A stretch of 64,000 nucleotides of DNA from JAGOBP01 sp046328575 (GCA_046328575.1 JAXLWI010000014.1:11040-75039); one strand, 5' to 3'. Positions 25,914-35,708 are shown, counted from the first letter of the stretch. Program-made: numbers and translations. Notes: generated by a model from the letters alone, not told the origin.

Positions 25914-26612
25914 TCATCGTCCAATTCTGCTAATAACAAACGCATACAAAAATACCGCACCCAAGATCAGGGCCAAACGGAAGACTCGCCACACCAGAAG
26001 ATTGACCTGCGCGCGGCGAGTTGGAGGCGGGCCATAAGCGCGGCGTCTGATTTCATCGTACAGGTTGGCATCATTGACGGTGATGGGCAAGAGGCGCGCT
26101 CTTAAGCGAGCCAGATTGAGCTCGCCAGTTTGTTCATCGTAAGGATAATAGTTGACTTCAACCGGCCCTGCGATCGTGGATGCGGGCGTGGCCAACTTGA
26201 CCAGACAAATCTGTTCATACTGAAGACTATCCAGGTCCACCTTGCCACTGCGCGTGCGAATGAGTCGATCGGATTCTAAGTTAATGCTGTCGTACCAATC
26301 GGAAGAGCCCAGCCGAATGAGAGCACGCAGGCTGTCAAAGGCCAGCCACAAAAGTAGGGGGGCAACGAACAAGCCGCGTCGAATATCCGCGCCGCCTACC
26401 CATACAAGCAAGAAAAGTGAGGCCAAAAGGCGAAAGCGTAGGGCGCCCGGCATTTCAAACCTTACATCGAATTCTTTAACTGCCCAGGCAATTCCGCCCT
26501 GCCCCTGAGATACCGGAGACTCAACCGATTCGCTTGAATCGGCAGTAGTGGCGAAAGGCTCAGACCGATACTTACGATCTGAACTTTCTAGCGCGCCTGG
26601 ATGAATAAACAC
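25914..26612 (-). CDS. Membrane protein with PH-like domain, unknown function
   Basis: A 232-residue protein: a hydrophilic N-terminus of about 55 residues, two close transmembrane helices (FRLLASLFLLVWVGG and LFVAPLLLWLAF), a cytoplasmic beta-rich stretch and a C-terminal helix (LALILGAVFLYAFVISRIG). The layout is like the gene at 9101-9751. No catalytic motif is visible. It ends 15 bases before the pbpC stop region on the same strand and could be cotranscribed with pbpC. Confidence 0.65.
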   Translation of the reverse strand: MFIHPGALESSDRKYRSEPFATTADSSESVESPVSQGQGGIAWAVKEFDVRFEMPGALRFRLLASLFLLVWVGGADIRRGLFVAPLLLWLAFDSLRALIRLGSSDWYDSINLESDRLIRTRSGKVDLDSLQYEQICLVKLATPASTIAGPVEVNYYPYDEQTGELNLARLRARLLPITVNDANLYDEIRRRAYGPPPTRRAQVNLLVWRVFRLALILGAVFLYAFVISRIGR

Positions 26613-26627
26613 ATCGGTCTCCGTTGG

Positions 26628-29111
26628 TTACTGCGTCACTTCGATCTGCACCGGCTGACTCTCGATGGTTTGCCCCTGCTCGTCGATCGCCACCGCTTTG
26701 ATGCTATGTGCGCCAACCTTCAACACCCACCACGCCCGCGCTGGGCTGGTTGTAAACGTGCCGATGGCTTGATTATCGACATAGATCGTTAGGCGTTGAA
26801 AGCGTACGCCATCGGCCACTAGCGCCTGCACCGGAATCTGCTGATTCGCACCTGGCGTCTGCGGTGTTACGCGATAGATTGTGCCATTATCCGGCCGCGT
26901 AATCCTGACTGCCGCCTGACTGCTTGTAGCCGATTGATCATTTGTCATTGTTAATTGGTTATTGGTCATTGCCACTTGTGGAATCCCATTATCCCGCGCC
27001 CATTCCCGCGCCTCGGCGGGCAGCATCAGAAAAACCTTCGTCTCGATGCGATCCTGTGGCGTATCGGCGGTGGCGGGCAAGCCCGTTACGACATCGACCT
27101 TGATCGGCTGGTAAAGATTATCGGGCTGCGTGGGCTGCGTTCCCGCGATAAACGTTTCGCGCTTCGTGTATGGACAATACGGCGTCGGCAGCAACCCCGA
27201 GGTCGCGCACACATCGACATCGATCAACCCAGCGGGGCGTGGAAAATCACGCTCGGAGCGTCCCTTCAGCGCCGCCTGCATGAAATCGTGCCAGATCGGT
27301 CCGGCGCCCGTCACGCCACTGACATGCTCCATCGGTTGATTGTCGGCGTTGCCCACCCAGACACCTGTCACCAGATCGGGCGTGTAACCAATCGTCCAGT
27401 TGTCGCGCCAGTCGGTGGTCGTGCCGGTTTTCGCGGCCGCGGGCCGTGTCAAACGCAGCACACTATATTCGCCGAAGCCCGGCGCGCGTGCAGTATTATC
27501 ACTTAAGATATCCGTGATGAGATAAGCCACGCGCGGATCGAGCACCAGCGCGTTGGTCTGCGGCGCGTTTTTGTAGAGCACTTCGCCTTTGGAGTTCGCC
27601 ACTTCCAGCACCGCAATCGGATCAATCTTATAGCCGCCATTCGCAAAGGCGCTGTACGCGGCCACCATGTCGAGCAAGCGGACTTCGCCGCCGCCGAGCG
27701 TCAACGATAAGCCGTAACGATCGGGTTGACCGAACGTCGTAATGCCGAGTTTCCGCGCCAACTCGATCGTCCTCGGCAGCCCGGCGTGCTGCAAGACCTT
27801 CACGGCCGGGATGTTATACGACGACGCCAACGCCGTGCGCGCTGAGACTGGCCCGTGAAATTGTTGATCGTAATTTTTGGGTACATACGGATCGCCCTCT
27901 TTCGTCGGGAAAGACGACCGGACGTCGAGGATCATCGAGGCCGGCGTCATCGGATCGGGTGTCGTCGGATCGAAGGCCGCCGCATACGTGATCGGCTTGA
28001 TGCTCGATCCCGGTTGCCGATGCGCGATGGCGGCGTTGACTGCGCCATCGATCTTTTGATTGAAGTAATCGGGGCTGCCCAGCATGACCAATATTTCACC
28101 CGATTGTGGATCCATGGCAACGACGGCCGCGTTGTTAACGTTCTTGCCCGGCTCGCCCGGCTTATCTTTACCCAACTCCGCGATCTGTCGCTGCGCGATG
28201 CTCTGTGCCTGCGTCTGCCAATCGAGGTTCAGCGTCGTCGTGACGATCAGCCCTCGCGTATAAATCGCTTCGAGGCCATAGCGATCTTCAAGCCATTGCC
28301 GCACATACGCCACAAAGTGCGGTGCTTCGATCGGATAACTCGTCGACGCGAATTGCAGATTTTCCGATCGGGCCAGCGCGGCCTGATCGGCTTCGATGTA
28401 GCCTTGCTTCGTCATCAGATCAAGCACAGTCGCTTGCCGTTCTTTCGCCGCGTCGAGATTCGTCAACGGATCGTAGCGCGCCGATGATTGCGGCAATCCA
28501 GCCAACAGTGCGCATTCGGCCAAATCGAGTTGACCGACAGGTTTGCCAAAGTACGTCTGCGCCGCCGCCTCGATGCCGATGGCGAGATTGCCGTAATAGA
28601 CTTCATTGAGATACAACGCCAGGATGTCGTCTTTGCTGAACGTTTGCGTGATGCGCCACGCCAGGATGCTTTCACGCAACTTGCGCGTGATGGTGCGTTG
28701 GGCGGCTTCTTCGGGCGATAGCAGCAGATTCTTGGCGAGTTGCTGCGTGATCGTGCTGCCCCCCGATAGGACTTCGCCGCCCTGCAAATTGATCCACACC
28801 GCACGCAAAATACCCACCACATCGACGCCGGGGTGGGTGTAATAATTGGCGTCTTCGGTAGCGATGGTGGCCTCGCGGCAGTACGTTGGGATGTCGCTTA
28901 ACTTGACGGGCGTGTGCTGTCCCTTATGCGGATCGGCAATCACGTATAGCGTCCGCCCGTTCCGATCGAGAATCTTGGTTGAGGCCGCCGTCGTGCGTTG
29001 ATACAGCTGATCAAGCGACGGCAGATCAACGAACAGCCACGCGTAGATCGCGGCTGCGCCAATAGCGAGGAGCACTATTAGGCTGAAAAAGACTTTCTTG
29101 CGACGACTCAT
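26628..29111 (-). CDS. pbpC: Bifunctional penicillin-binding protein (PbpC type)
   Basis: An 827-residue class A enzyme that polymerises and crosslinks peptidoglycan. After one anchor helix, the GT51 domain carries EDANYYTHPGVD, GGSTITQQLAKNLLL and LYLNEVYYGN. The transpeptidase has SSIK (SxxK), SYN (SxN) and KTGTTTDW. The C-terminus from about 745 is a BiPBP_C-type beta domain. A linker near residues 710-725 (VAMTNNQLTMTNDQS) is the direct translation of a CAATGACCAATAACC-type intergenic repeat (26931-26975), an in-frame insertion. ATG at 29111. Confidence 0.92.
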   Translation of the reverse strand: MSRRKKVFFSLIVLLAIGAAAIYAWLFVDLPSLDQLYQRTTAASTKILDRNGRTLYVIADPHKGQHTPVKLSDIPTYCREATIATEDANYYTHPGVDVVGILRAVWINLQGGEVLSGGSTITQQLAKNLLLSPEEAAQRTITRKLRESILAWRITQTFSKDDILALYLNEVYYGNLAIGIEAAAQTYFGKPVGQLDLAECALLAGLPQSSARYDPLTNLDAAKERQATVLDLMTKQGYIEADQAALARSENLQFASTSYPIEAPHFVAYVRQWLEDRYGLEAIYTRGLIVTTTLNLDWQTQAQSIAQRQIAELGKDKPGEPGKNVNNAAVVAMDPQSGEILVMLGSPDYFNQKIDGAVNAAIAHRQPGSSIKPITYAAAFDPTTPDPMTPASMILDVRSSFPTKEGDPYVPKNYDQQFHGPVSARTALASSYNIPAVKVLQHAGLPRTIELARKLGITTFGQPDRYGLSLTLGGGEVRLLDMVAAYSAFANGGYKIDPIAVLEVANSKGEVLYKNAPQTNALVLDPRVAYLITDILSDNTARAPGFGEYSVLRLTRPAAAKTGTTTDWRDNWTIGYTPDLVTGVWVGNADNQPMEHVSGVTGAGPIWHDFMQAALKGRSERDFPRPAGLIDVDVCATSGLLPTPYCPYTKRETFIAGTQPTQPDNLYQPIKVDVVTGLPATADTPQDRIETKVFLMLPAEAREWARDNGIPQVAMTNNQLTMTNDQSATSSQAAVRITRPDNGTIYRVTPQTPGANQQIPVQALVADGVRFQRLTIYVDNQAIGTFTTSPARAWWVLKVGAHSIKAVAIDEQGQTIESQPVQIEVTQ
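26931..26975. repeat. Intergenic-type repeat inserted in frame within pbpC
   Basis: The coding strand reads CAATGACCAATAACCAATTA followed by ACAATGACAAATGATCAATC. These words match the AATGAACAATTAAC family seen before zwf. Confidence 0.7.
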
Positions 29112-29321
29112 GCTAATTTCATGCCAGACTGACAGGATGGTCTCTTGGTTTGTCTACTTGTTTCCCTTTTTACCCCAATTAGACGCTATTTCCAGCCCAA
29201 AAGTTGCCTCCATTGTAACGCTGCCTACCCTACGGTCAACCGACGGGGAACAGGCGTTTTGATGGCTCAAGATGCCGCCTTGAGCAACCCAGTAATCCAT
29301 GTCCGTCCGAGGTTGAGAAAT

Positions 29322-29354
29322 AAAAACGAGGCCAGCCTGTTGCCGACCTCGTTT
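29322..29354 (-). terminator. Terminator of the small lipoprotein gene
   Basis: On the minus strand AAACGAGG and CCTCGTTTTTA bracket a GGCAACAGGC-type loop with partial pairing. It shares the ACGAGGC stem base with the terminators at 13023, 14592 and 38715. Confidence 0.75.
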
Positions 29355-29368
29355 GTTAGCAAAACTTT

Positions 29369-29722
29369 CTATTTCAACTGCGGCACGTCGTCGAGTGCGT
29401 CGCCAGAACTATTCGCATTGAACAACTGCTCCAACGTTTGCTCCAACGCCGCGCCCGATTGGCTTGACTTGGACGGCTCGGCGGGCGCAGTGGTTGGTGC
29501 GGGGGCTGTCGTCGCCGTTGGCGCTGGTGCAGAGGTAGGTGGCACGGCCGTCGGAGCCACAGTTGGTTGAGCAGGAATCGCTGTCGGTTGTGCTTTTTGC
29601 GGCGCGGCAGTGGCTTGTGGTGCAGTGGTTGGTGCTGAATTGGATTGTGATCGGGGTCCGCCACAGGCCGCCAACGCACCAACACAGATAAACCCAACAA
29701 CCAGACTCTTCAACCAGTTCAT
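29369..29722 (-). CDS. Small Pro/Ala/Thr-rich lipoprotein
   Basis: The ATG at 29722 begins a lipoprotein signal (MNWLKSLVVGFICVGALAAC). The mature part is a low-complexity Thr/Ala/Pro linker followed by a short helical end (SGAALEQTLEQLFNANSSGD). No enzyme motif is visible. It probably extends from the membrane surface. It is the last of three same-strand envelope genes and is followed by a clear terminator. Confidence 0.65.
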   Translation of the reverse strand: MNWLKSLVVGFICVGALAACGGPRSQSNSAPTTAPQATAAPQKAQPTAIPAQPTVAPTAVPPTSAPAPTATTAPAPTTAPAEPSKSSQSGAALEQTLEQLFNANSSGDALDDVPQLK

Positions 29723-29764
29723 GTGAGTAAGTGTGCGCATGATAAGTGATCGCTCCGAATAACC

Positions 29765-30277
29765 TTACTTGTTCGCCTGTAGATACGCACGCACGGCGGC
29801 TCGAAAATCGAGCGTGGCTTGCGTGATCGTCAAGTGGAATTGCCGCTCGGCCCGACCGGCGTCGACCAACGTCTTCAAAGCCTGCGCGGCGTTGGTGACT
29901 TTGCCGCTTGCATCAAAGCCGGCATGCGCGTCGAGTGCCTGCTTAGCGGTGTTGAAACTGGTTTGAGCCTGCGCCAAGCCATTCTGAAAAGCAGACAAGG
30001 CGGCTTGAAGTGCGGCTACATCTTTGCCCTCGGCTTGCAAATCGGCGAGCCACTGTTGGGCCTTCTCGACCGCCTGCTGTGAGAGCGTCAACCGTTCTTG
30101 CTGATTGTTGAGTACGATCTGTTCGCGCTTCAACAAGTTCTCCAGCGCCACGCCGCCTTGATTCAATTCGGCGGCACTGGCGATCGTCACTGGCAGTGCC
30201 GCCCAGATCGCGGCCAGTGCGACACCCACAACCAAGACACTTACGATAACCGATCGCCCTAACTTTCTGTTCTTCAT
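29765..30277 (-). CDS. Exported helical (coiled-coil) protein
   Basis: A 170-residue protein with an N-terminal signal (VIVSVLVVGVALAAIWAAL) and a long heptad-rich helical region (LLKREQIVLNNQQERLTLSQ, then AQQWLADLQAEGKDVAALQA). Periplasmic chaperones of the Spy/CpxP or OmpH/Skp type have comparable helical make-up, but no diagnostic motif is seen. Its ribosome site is GAGAGGAAG. Neighbours are the small lipoprotein and the DUF5666 protein, both exported. Confidence 0.65.
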   Translation of the reverse strand: MKNRKLGRSVIVSVLVVGVALAAIWAALPVTIASAAELNQGGVALENLLKREQIVLNNQQERLTLSQQAVEKAQQWLADLQAEGKDVAALQAALSAFQNGLAQAQTSFNTAKQALDAHAGFDASGKVTNAAQALKTLVDAGRAERQFHLTITQATLDFRAAVRAYLQANK

Positions 30278-30302
30278 GATCTTTCTTCCTCTCCCTGTGA
30301 AC

Positions 30303-30343
30303 TACACCCTCTTCAAGTCGCGATGCGATTTGAAGAGGGTGTG
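30303..30343. terminator. Hairpin between the DUF5666 and coiled-coil genes
   Basis: ACACCCTCTTCAAGTCGC and GCGATTTGAAGAGGGTGT form a 17- to 18-bp stem with one G-T pair. No long T-run is visible. Confidence 0.65.
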
Positions 30344-30365
30344 TTATCCACGTATCGAAAATACT

Positions 30366-31211
30366 TTAACTCTGCGGCGCAGCGGGCTGCTTAGGTTGAG
30401 TGCTGGCCCGTTCGCCCTTGCCCGCAATAATGGTTTTCGCGTCCATCGAGCTGCCGTTGCTGCTGCGCACGCCGATGACCAAGACGTTTTCGCCAACGGT
30501 GAGATCCGACAGTTGAATCACCTGCCCGCCCTGCCCGTCGCGCTTCACGATGAAGGTACTGCTCGACACGTTCACTGTCAAATCGCGGCCAAAGCCGATG
30601 TTCAACGTGAGCGAGTTTGTATTCACCGCGCTGATTTTACCCAACGCGAAGGGGCCGGTTTTCTCGATCGGAGTACGGAAACCCACGCGGATCGCGGTCA
30701 GTGTATCGCCGTTCAGGTTGCCCGCCGCTTCGATCATATCGCCCACTTTGATGTCCGACAACTGCGCGTTGGGCTTATCCTTCGACTGAAACTTGGTCTC
30801 AGTCGTCGTCGCCACGTTCAGCGCACTGCCGTCGAGTTTGGTGATCGCCAGCGTCGTGCCGTTGATGGCCGTTACCATACCACCCACACGCTCGGGCATG
30901 AGCAATACGTCGCGCGCCATTAATTGGCCGTTCTGCCACTGGCCGCGCGCCGTGATGTGATCGCCAACCTGAATATCGGCCAGCGTCACGGTTGCATTGT
31001 CGCGCGCATGAAAGCGTGTCTGCGCATCCGTCACTACTTGCAACTGCGGCCCTTGCCCTTGCTCGATCGTCAGGGTGTTGCCATTCACGGCCTTCACTTG
31101 CCCGGTCACCACGTTCGGTCGATTGATTTCTGCAGGCGCGGCTGCCGCCGTCCCAACCGTCACTACCAACACCGCTACCACTAACAGGCCTACCAACCAT
31201 TTGGTCTTCAT
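30366..31211 (-). CDS. Exported protein with three DUF5666 domains
   Basis: The real start is the ATG at 31211 with a classical signal (LVGLLVVAVLVVTVGTAAAAPA); longer in-frame extensions run into non-coding sequence. The 281-residue product contains three repeats of about 70 residues, each opening with a V-x-A-x-x-x-x-x-L-x-I strand pair (GQVKAVNGNTLTIEQ, GMVTAINGTTLAITK, GKISAVNTNSLTLNI) and closing with VGDHI, VGDMI or VGENV. The tail is Pro/Gln-rich. Function is unknown. It is the likely first gene of the exported trio here. Confidence 0.78.
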   Translation of the reverse strand: MKTKWLVGLLVVAVLVVTVGTAAAAPAEINRPNVVTGQVKAVNGNTLTIEQGQGPQLQVVTDAQTRFHARDNATVTLADIQVGDHITARGQWQNGQLMARDVLLMPERVGGMVTAINGTTLAITKLDGSALNVATTTETKFQSKDKPNAQLSDIKVGDMIEAAGNLNGDTLTAIRVGFRTPIEKTGPFALGKISAVNTNSLTLNIGFGRDLTVNVSSSTFIVKRDGQGGQVIQLSDLTVGENVLVIGVRSSNGSSMDAKTIIAGKGERASTQPKQPAAPQS

Positions 31212-31366
31212 GACTTTACCCTCCAGATTTGAGTTCTTCCTTCCAGCATCTTGAGGATATTGTCGTGCCGGCGCGTTGCGGGCACATGTGCCGATTGTAA
31301 ACTTGCTGTAAAACTTGGCGTGTCGATAACAAGTAAAGCGGACTCCCACGCCCGCGGCCAATTCGA

Positions 31367-33037
31367 TTAAGCCGTCGCTTGCACGCGGCAGTGCGCGCAC
31401 TCGCGCTGCTCGGCGGCCACGATGGCTTGATCGGAACTCCAGAAGAAATTCTCTTCGCCGATCTGTTTCAACAGCCCGCCTTGCTCCAATGTGCGGCGCA
31501 CGTCGGGATGCGCGCCCGCCAGCATCAGCGTGCCGCCCTGTGCGTGGATGCGCTCTAGCAGACGGGCCAGCGCTTGCAAGCCAGACGTATCGATGCGGGG
31601 CATGCCGCGCACCGACAAGATCAACGCGTGCGTGTCGCCCAGCGAAGCAAACGCCTCGTTGAAGTTGCCGGTTGCCGCGAAAAACAACGGTCCGGTGATG
31701 TAAGCCACGCGCACGTGCTGACATTGCCCTTTCGTCTCGATGCCGCGCTGCCGCAGTTTCTCCGCGTCCACGTCCTGCACCTCGATGTCAATGTTCGCCA
31801 TCTGGCTCAGGAACATCGCGCCCGACAGGAACGCGCCGATCAAAATCGCCTGCGTCAGATCGAGCGTGATCGTCGCCAGCATCGTCACGCCAAACGTGAT
31901 CACCGCTTTCTCCAGGCGATGTTTGGTGAAGTAATGAATCGCTTCCCATTCGTTCATGCGCCACGCCGTCACGATCAGTACACCCGCCAATGCGGCCAAT
32001 GGAATGCGCGACATGATCGGCGCGAGGAGGAACATGGAAGCGAGCAAGGCGATCGAGTGGATGATACTCACAAGGCGCGTCTGCCCGCCCGATTTGATCC
32101 CCACGCTCGTGCGCGCAATCGCTGCGGTTGCAGGCACGCCGCCGAAAAATGGAATCACGATGTTGCCGACGCCCTGCGCCACCAGTTCTTGATTGGCCTG
32201 CAAACGAATACCCGTCATGTTGCTGGCGACCGCGCCGCACAACAAACTTTCGACGGCCCCCAGCGCAGTGATCGTCAAGGCGGGCGCGATGAAGTCGCCG
32301 AGTTGATTCCACGGCACGACGTTCAACGCCAACCGATCGGACAGTAACAGCGTCTGCGGGATCTGCCCGATCACGGCGACCGGCCAGTTAACGACTGCAT
32401 TCAACGCCGTCGCCACGATAATGCCCAATAGTGACGCCGGAAAACGTGCATTCCACTTCTTGGGCCACAGCAGCATGATGGCGATCACTATCGCCCCGAT
32501 CGCGAGAGCGTGCCAATCGGGTGTGAAGCCACCGCGCGCATAACCGATCAACTTCAGCGCCGCCGAATCGGCACCTGGCGTCTTCACGCCCAGCAGATTA
32601 TCGATCTGGCCGATCGCGATGATCAACGCGATGCCAGATGTGAAGCCGGTGATCACTGGCGATGGTATAAACGCAATGAACCGGCCCAAGCGCAGCACGC
32701 CGATGAGGGTCAACATCACGCCGGCCATTAAGCCTGCAATCCAGATGCCCGTTACGCCATACTTCTGCGTCAGGATGATCAACACGGCGCTCATTGCGCC
32801 GGTCGGCCCTGAAATTTGATACGGTGCACCGGATAATACGCCAATAACAAAACCGGAAATGATCGCTGTGACTAGACCGGCCGCGGCACTCGCGCCGGAT
32901 GACACGCCAAACGCCAGGGCCAGCGGCAGCGCGACGGCCGCCACGGTGATCCCCGCCAACAAATCTTGCCGGAACTTGGTCGCCGTGTACTGGTGAAACT
33001 CCTGTCGATACAATTGTCTTAAACTTCGTCGGGGCAT
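31367..33037 (-). CDS. SulP-family anion permease with STAS domain
   Basis: A 556-residue transporter. The N-terminal Sulfate_transp region contains ITVAAVALPLALAFGVSSG and SGAPYQISGPTGAMS, followed by the usual set of membrane helices. Residues 435-540 are a STAS domain (HALILSVRGMPRIDTSGLQAL). Substrates in the family include sulfate, bicarbonate and dicarboxylates, so the cargo is open. A large sensor kinase gene lies just upstream on the same strand and may control it, but no shared operator is visible. Confidence 0.9.
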   Translation of the reverse strand: MPRRSLRQLYRQEFHQYTATKFRQDLLAGITVAAVALPLALAFGVSSGASAAAGLVTAIISGFVIGVLSGAPYQISGPTGAMSAVLIILTQKYGVTGIWIAGLMAGVMLTLIGVLRLGRFIAFIPSPVITGFTSGIALIIAIGQIDNLLGVKTPGADSAALKLIGYARGGFTPDWHALAIGAIVIAIMLLWPKKWNARFPASLLGIIVATALNAVVNWPVAVIGQIPQTLLLSDRLALNVVPWNQLGDFIAPALTITALGAVESLLCGAVASNMTGIRLQANQELVAQGVGNIVIPFFGGVPATAAIARTSVGIKSGGQTRLVSIIHSIALLASMFLLAPIMSRIPLAALAGVLIVTAWRMNEWEAIHYFTKHRLEKAVITFGVTMLATITLDLTQAILIGAFLSGAMFLSQMANIDIEVQDVDAEKLRQRGIETKGQCQHVRVAYITGPLFFAATGNFNEAFASLGDTHALILSVRGMPRIDTSGLQALARLLERIHAQGGTLMLAGAHPDVRRTLEQGGLLKQIGEENFFWSSDQAIVAAEQRECAHCRVQATA

Positions 33038-33130
33038 GTGATGCCTCCTCCTTACAAAAAGATCGGCGCTGTCGTGATCGACGCGCCGAGAATAGACTCC
33101 GTGGCCGTACGCGGATATAGCTAAGTCACG

Positions 33131-35704
33131 CTAGACCACATGATACGGATTCAAGTTGGCGGGTATCGCCACCGGCGCATGCACCGGCAGCCGCAACGTT
33201 ACGACCACGCCGCGATCGTTGGTGAGGTTCTCGATATGTAGCGTCCCGCCGTGCTGCTGCACGATGTTGTGGCTGATGGTCAGGCCCAGGCCCGTGCTGC
33301 CGGACTTGGTCGAGTAAAACGGCTCAAAAATGTGCGTGAGCACGTCGGGTTTGATCGCCGGTCCATCGTCGACGATCATCAGCATCACGCGCTCGTTTTC
33401 AGTCCGCGTGACTAAGTGAATTTGGCCGTGTTTGCCTACCGCTTCCAGCGAGTTGAGCAGCACATTCAGGATCGCCTGCGTCATCTGCTCAGCCGCCAGC
33501 GACAGCGGCGGGGTCGGCTCCAAATCGGTGCTGATCTCGATCTGCGCGTGGCGAGCCCGTTGCGCCACTTGCTCAATTGCGCGCTGCACCACCGTATCGA
33601 TCGGCGTCATGATCGGCGTTTCCGTTTCCGGCCGCGCAAAGTTAAGCACATTACGCGCCGTCTGATGCAGGCGCTCGATCTGGCGCTGGGCGGCCGTCAG
33701 CTCGTTCACCGCCGCTGGCACGTTTTGAACCGCTTCCATCGTGCGATTCAAATGCTGATTGATCACATCCAACGGCTGATTGATTTCTTGCACCAGACTA
33801 GTCGCCAAGCGGCCCAGCGCACCGAGTTTCTCGGTCTGCATGATCACCGCTTGCGATTGCTGCCAGCGCGCGAATTGATCCTGCTCGTTCTGATAGAGCC
33901 GGGCGTTCTCGATCGCAATCGACGCTTGATTGGCGAAGATCTGCAACCGATCGGCATACTCCGGTCCGAAGAACGCCGGGGTCTTGCTCTCAAGGCACAG
34001 GAAGCCCAACAACTTACGTTTGAACCGAATGGGCGCGCCCACAAACGATCGGACCACAGCCGCTTGCGGCAGCAGCATCCAATCGACAAACTGATGCGTA
34101 TCGGCAATCACCAACGGCTGTCGTTCTTCGGCCATCAACCGCAGGTGCGTCGTATCTGCCACCGAGAAGCGCCGCGCCATCACGCGTTCGGCGACTTCAT
34201 GATCGGCATAACCGCGACAGGCCGCCGTCCGCGCCACGCCCGATTCCACCAACATCACCGTGGCCGAATCGTGCGGCACCACTCGGCTGGCGTTATCCAG
34301 AATCCGATCGAGCACCTCGTCGAGATCGAGCGTGCCGGTTAACGTGGCAGCCGTATCCCGCAACGCCTCGGCTAATTGACGCTGTGTATGTTCGGCTGTG
34401 TACAAGCGCGCATTGCTGATCGCAATCGCCGCCCAACTAGCCGCGGCTTCCAGCAAGTGCACATCGTCATTGGTGAAGATGCTGGCTTCGTGATGCACGG
34501 CCTCCATCACGCCGATCACATCCGCGCCGCGCTTCAGCGGCACCGCGACGATGTCCTGCGCGTGATATTCGCTGACCTGCTCGATGTCGCGATAAACGCG
34601 CGGCTCATCCTGCGGCGAGGTCAAGCGCTGAATGACCCTCGTATGAATCGCTTCACCGGCCAGGCCGGCCACCGGCATATGTTGACCGCGCAGTTTTTCA
34701 GCACTGGCGCCGTTTACAGCCGCAAACACCAACTCATGCTCGTTTTCCAGCAGCAGCACCGACACACCCTCGGCCTGCAAGCGCGCCATCACCGCGTCGA
34801 TGACGGTGCTCAGAATCCCGTCCAGATCGAGGCGGGTCGTAACCGCCTGCCCCATTTGACTAAGCGCGGCCAGTTCCTGCACACGCCGCGCGATTTCAGC
34901 ATCGGCTTGTTTGCGGCGCGTGATATCGCGCAATGTCACCGTGAACGCGGTTTGCTGCTGCTCCTCAATTTTGCCCAACGACACTTCAACCGGGAAATCG
35001 GTGCCGTCGCGCCGCCGCGCGGTGACCTCGCGATATTCGCCCATCGGCCAGTCGGCGGCCCACTGTTCCGCCAGTGCATTGAAATAGCCTGTGCCCAGCG
35101 CGGCAAACGATTCCGGCATCAAGCGCCGAATCGGCGAACCGATCACCTCGTCGGCGGTGTAACCAAAGATCCGTTCCGCGCCGGGATTGAACAACCGGAT
35201 GTGGCCCGCAACATCGATCAGGATAATGGCATCGGCCGAGATAGCGATAATGCTGGACAACCGCGCTTCGCTGGCGCGCAGCGCGTCTTCGGCTTGCCGC
35301 GTACGCAGCAGGCGGCGCACGCGCTGACGCAGCACCGCGTTGTTGATGGGCTTGGTAATGTAATCGGTTGCGCCGGCTTCGAAACAACGATCGATCGATT
35401 CGCGATCATCGAGCGCGGTGATCATCAGCACCGGGGTGCGTGAACCGTCGGGGAGTTTCTGAATTTGCGCGCACGCCGTTGGCCCGTCCATCAGCGGCAT
35501 GCGAATGTCCATCAGCACAACGTCGGGATGTTCCTGCTCAAACATCGACACGGCTTCGACACCCGTCGTCGCTTCAAAGACACGATAACCATCACGCTCC
35601 ATGAGCAAGCGCAATACCGCGCGAATGCCGGAGTCATCATCGACTACCAAAATCAACGGCACTTTTGAATCGAGCATGCGGTTAGGTTCCGTTTGATCGG
35701 GCAT
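33131..35704 (-). CDS. Receiver-PAS-GAF-GAF sensor protein with HK-like end lacking the H-box histidine
   Basis: An 857-residue signalling protein. The N-terminal receiver is complete (VVDDDSG, VLMDIRMPLMDG, MITALDD, DYITKP). A PAS domain (150-270), two GAF domains (about 290-440 and 460-610), a dimerisation helix and an HATPase_c domain follow. The HATPase motifs are recognisable: N-box NVLLNSLEAV, G1 DDGPAI and G2 GSTGLGLTIS. In the H-box, where kinases read HE-I-N-x-P-L, this protein has Q639-E-I-N-Q-P-L. It cannot autophosphorylate there, so it may use ATP binding for allosteric control or act only through its receiver. Confidence 0.88.
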   Translation of the reverse strand: MPDQTEPNRMLDSKVPLILVVDDDSGIRAVLRLLMERDGYRVFEATTGVEAVSMFEQEHPDVVLMDIRMPLMDGPTACAQIQKLPDGSRTPVLMITALDDRESIDRCFEAGATDYITKPINNAVLRQRVRRLLRTRQAEDALRASEARLSSIIAISADAIILIDVAGHIRLFNPGAERIFGYTADEVIGSPIRRLMPESFAALGTGYFNALAEQWAADWPMGEYREVTARRRDGTDFPVEVSLGKIEEQQQTAFTVTLRDITRRKQADAEIARRVQELAALSQMGQAVTTRLDLDGILSTVIDAVMARLQAEGVSVLLLENEHELVFAAVNGASAEKLRGQHMPVAGLAGEAIHTRVIQRLTSPQDEPRVYRDIEQVSEYHAQDIVAVPLKRGADVIGVMEAVHHEASIFTNDDVHLLEAAASWAAIAISNARLYTAEHTQRQLAEALRDTAATLTGTLDLDEVLDRILDNASRVVPHDSATVMLVESGVARTAACRGYADHEVAERVMARRFSVADTTHLRLMAEERQPLVIADTHQFVDWMLLPQAAVVRSFVGAPIRFKRKLLGFLCLESKTPAFFGPEYADRLQIFANQASIAIENARLYQNEQDQFARWQQSQAVIMQTEKLGALGRLATSLVQEINQPLDVINQHLNRTMEAVQNVPAAVNELTAAQRQIERLHQTARNVLNFARPETETPIMTPIDTVVQRAIEQVAQRARHAQIEISTDLEPTPPLSLAAEQMTQAILNVLLNSLEAVGKHGQIHLVTRTENERVMLMIVDDGPAIKPDVLTHIFEPFYSTKSGSTGLGLTISHNIVQQHGGTLHIENLTNDRGVVVTLRLPVHAPVAIPANLNPYHVV

Positions 35705-35708
35705 CAGG

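Noticed and set aside
33416..35443. Two long open frames (308 and 355 codons) on the plus strand opposite the sensor kinase gene
   Set aside because: Arg/His/Gln-rich translations with no family features. They mirror the GC-rich antisense of a well-supported kinase gene.
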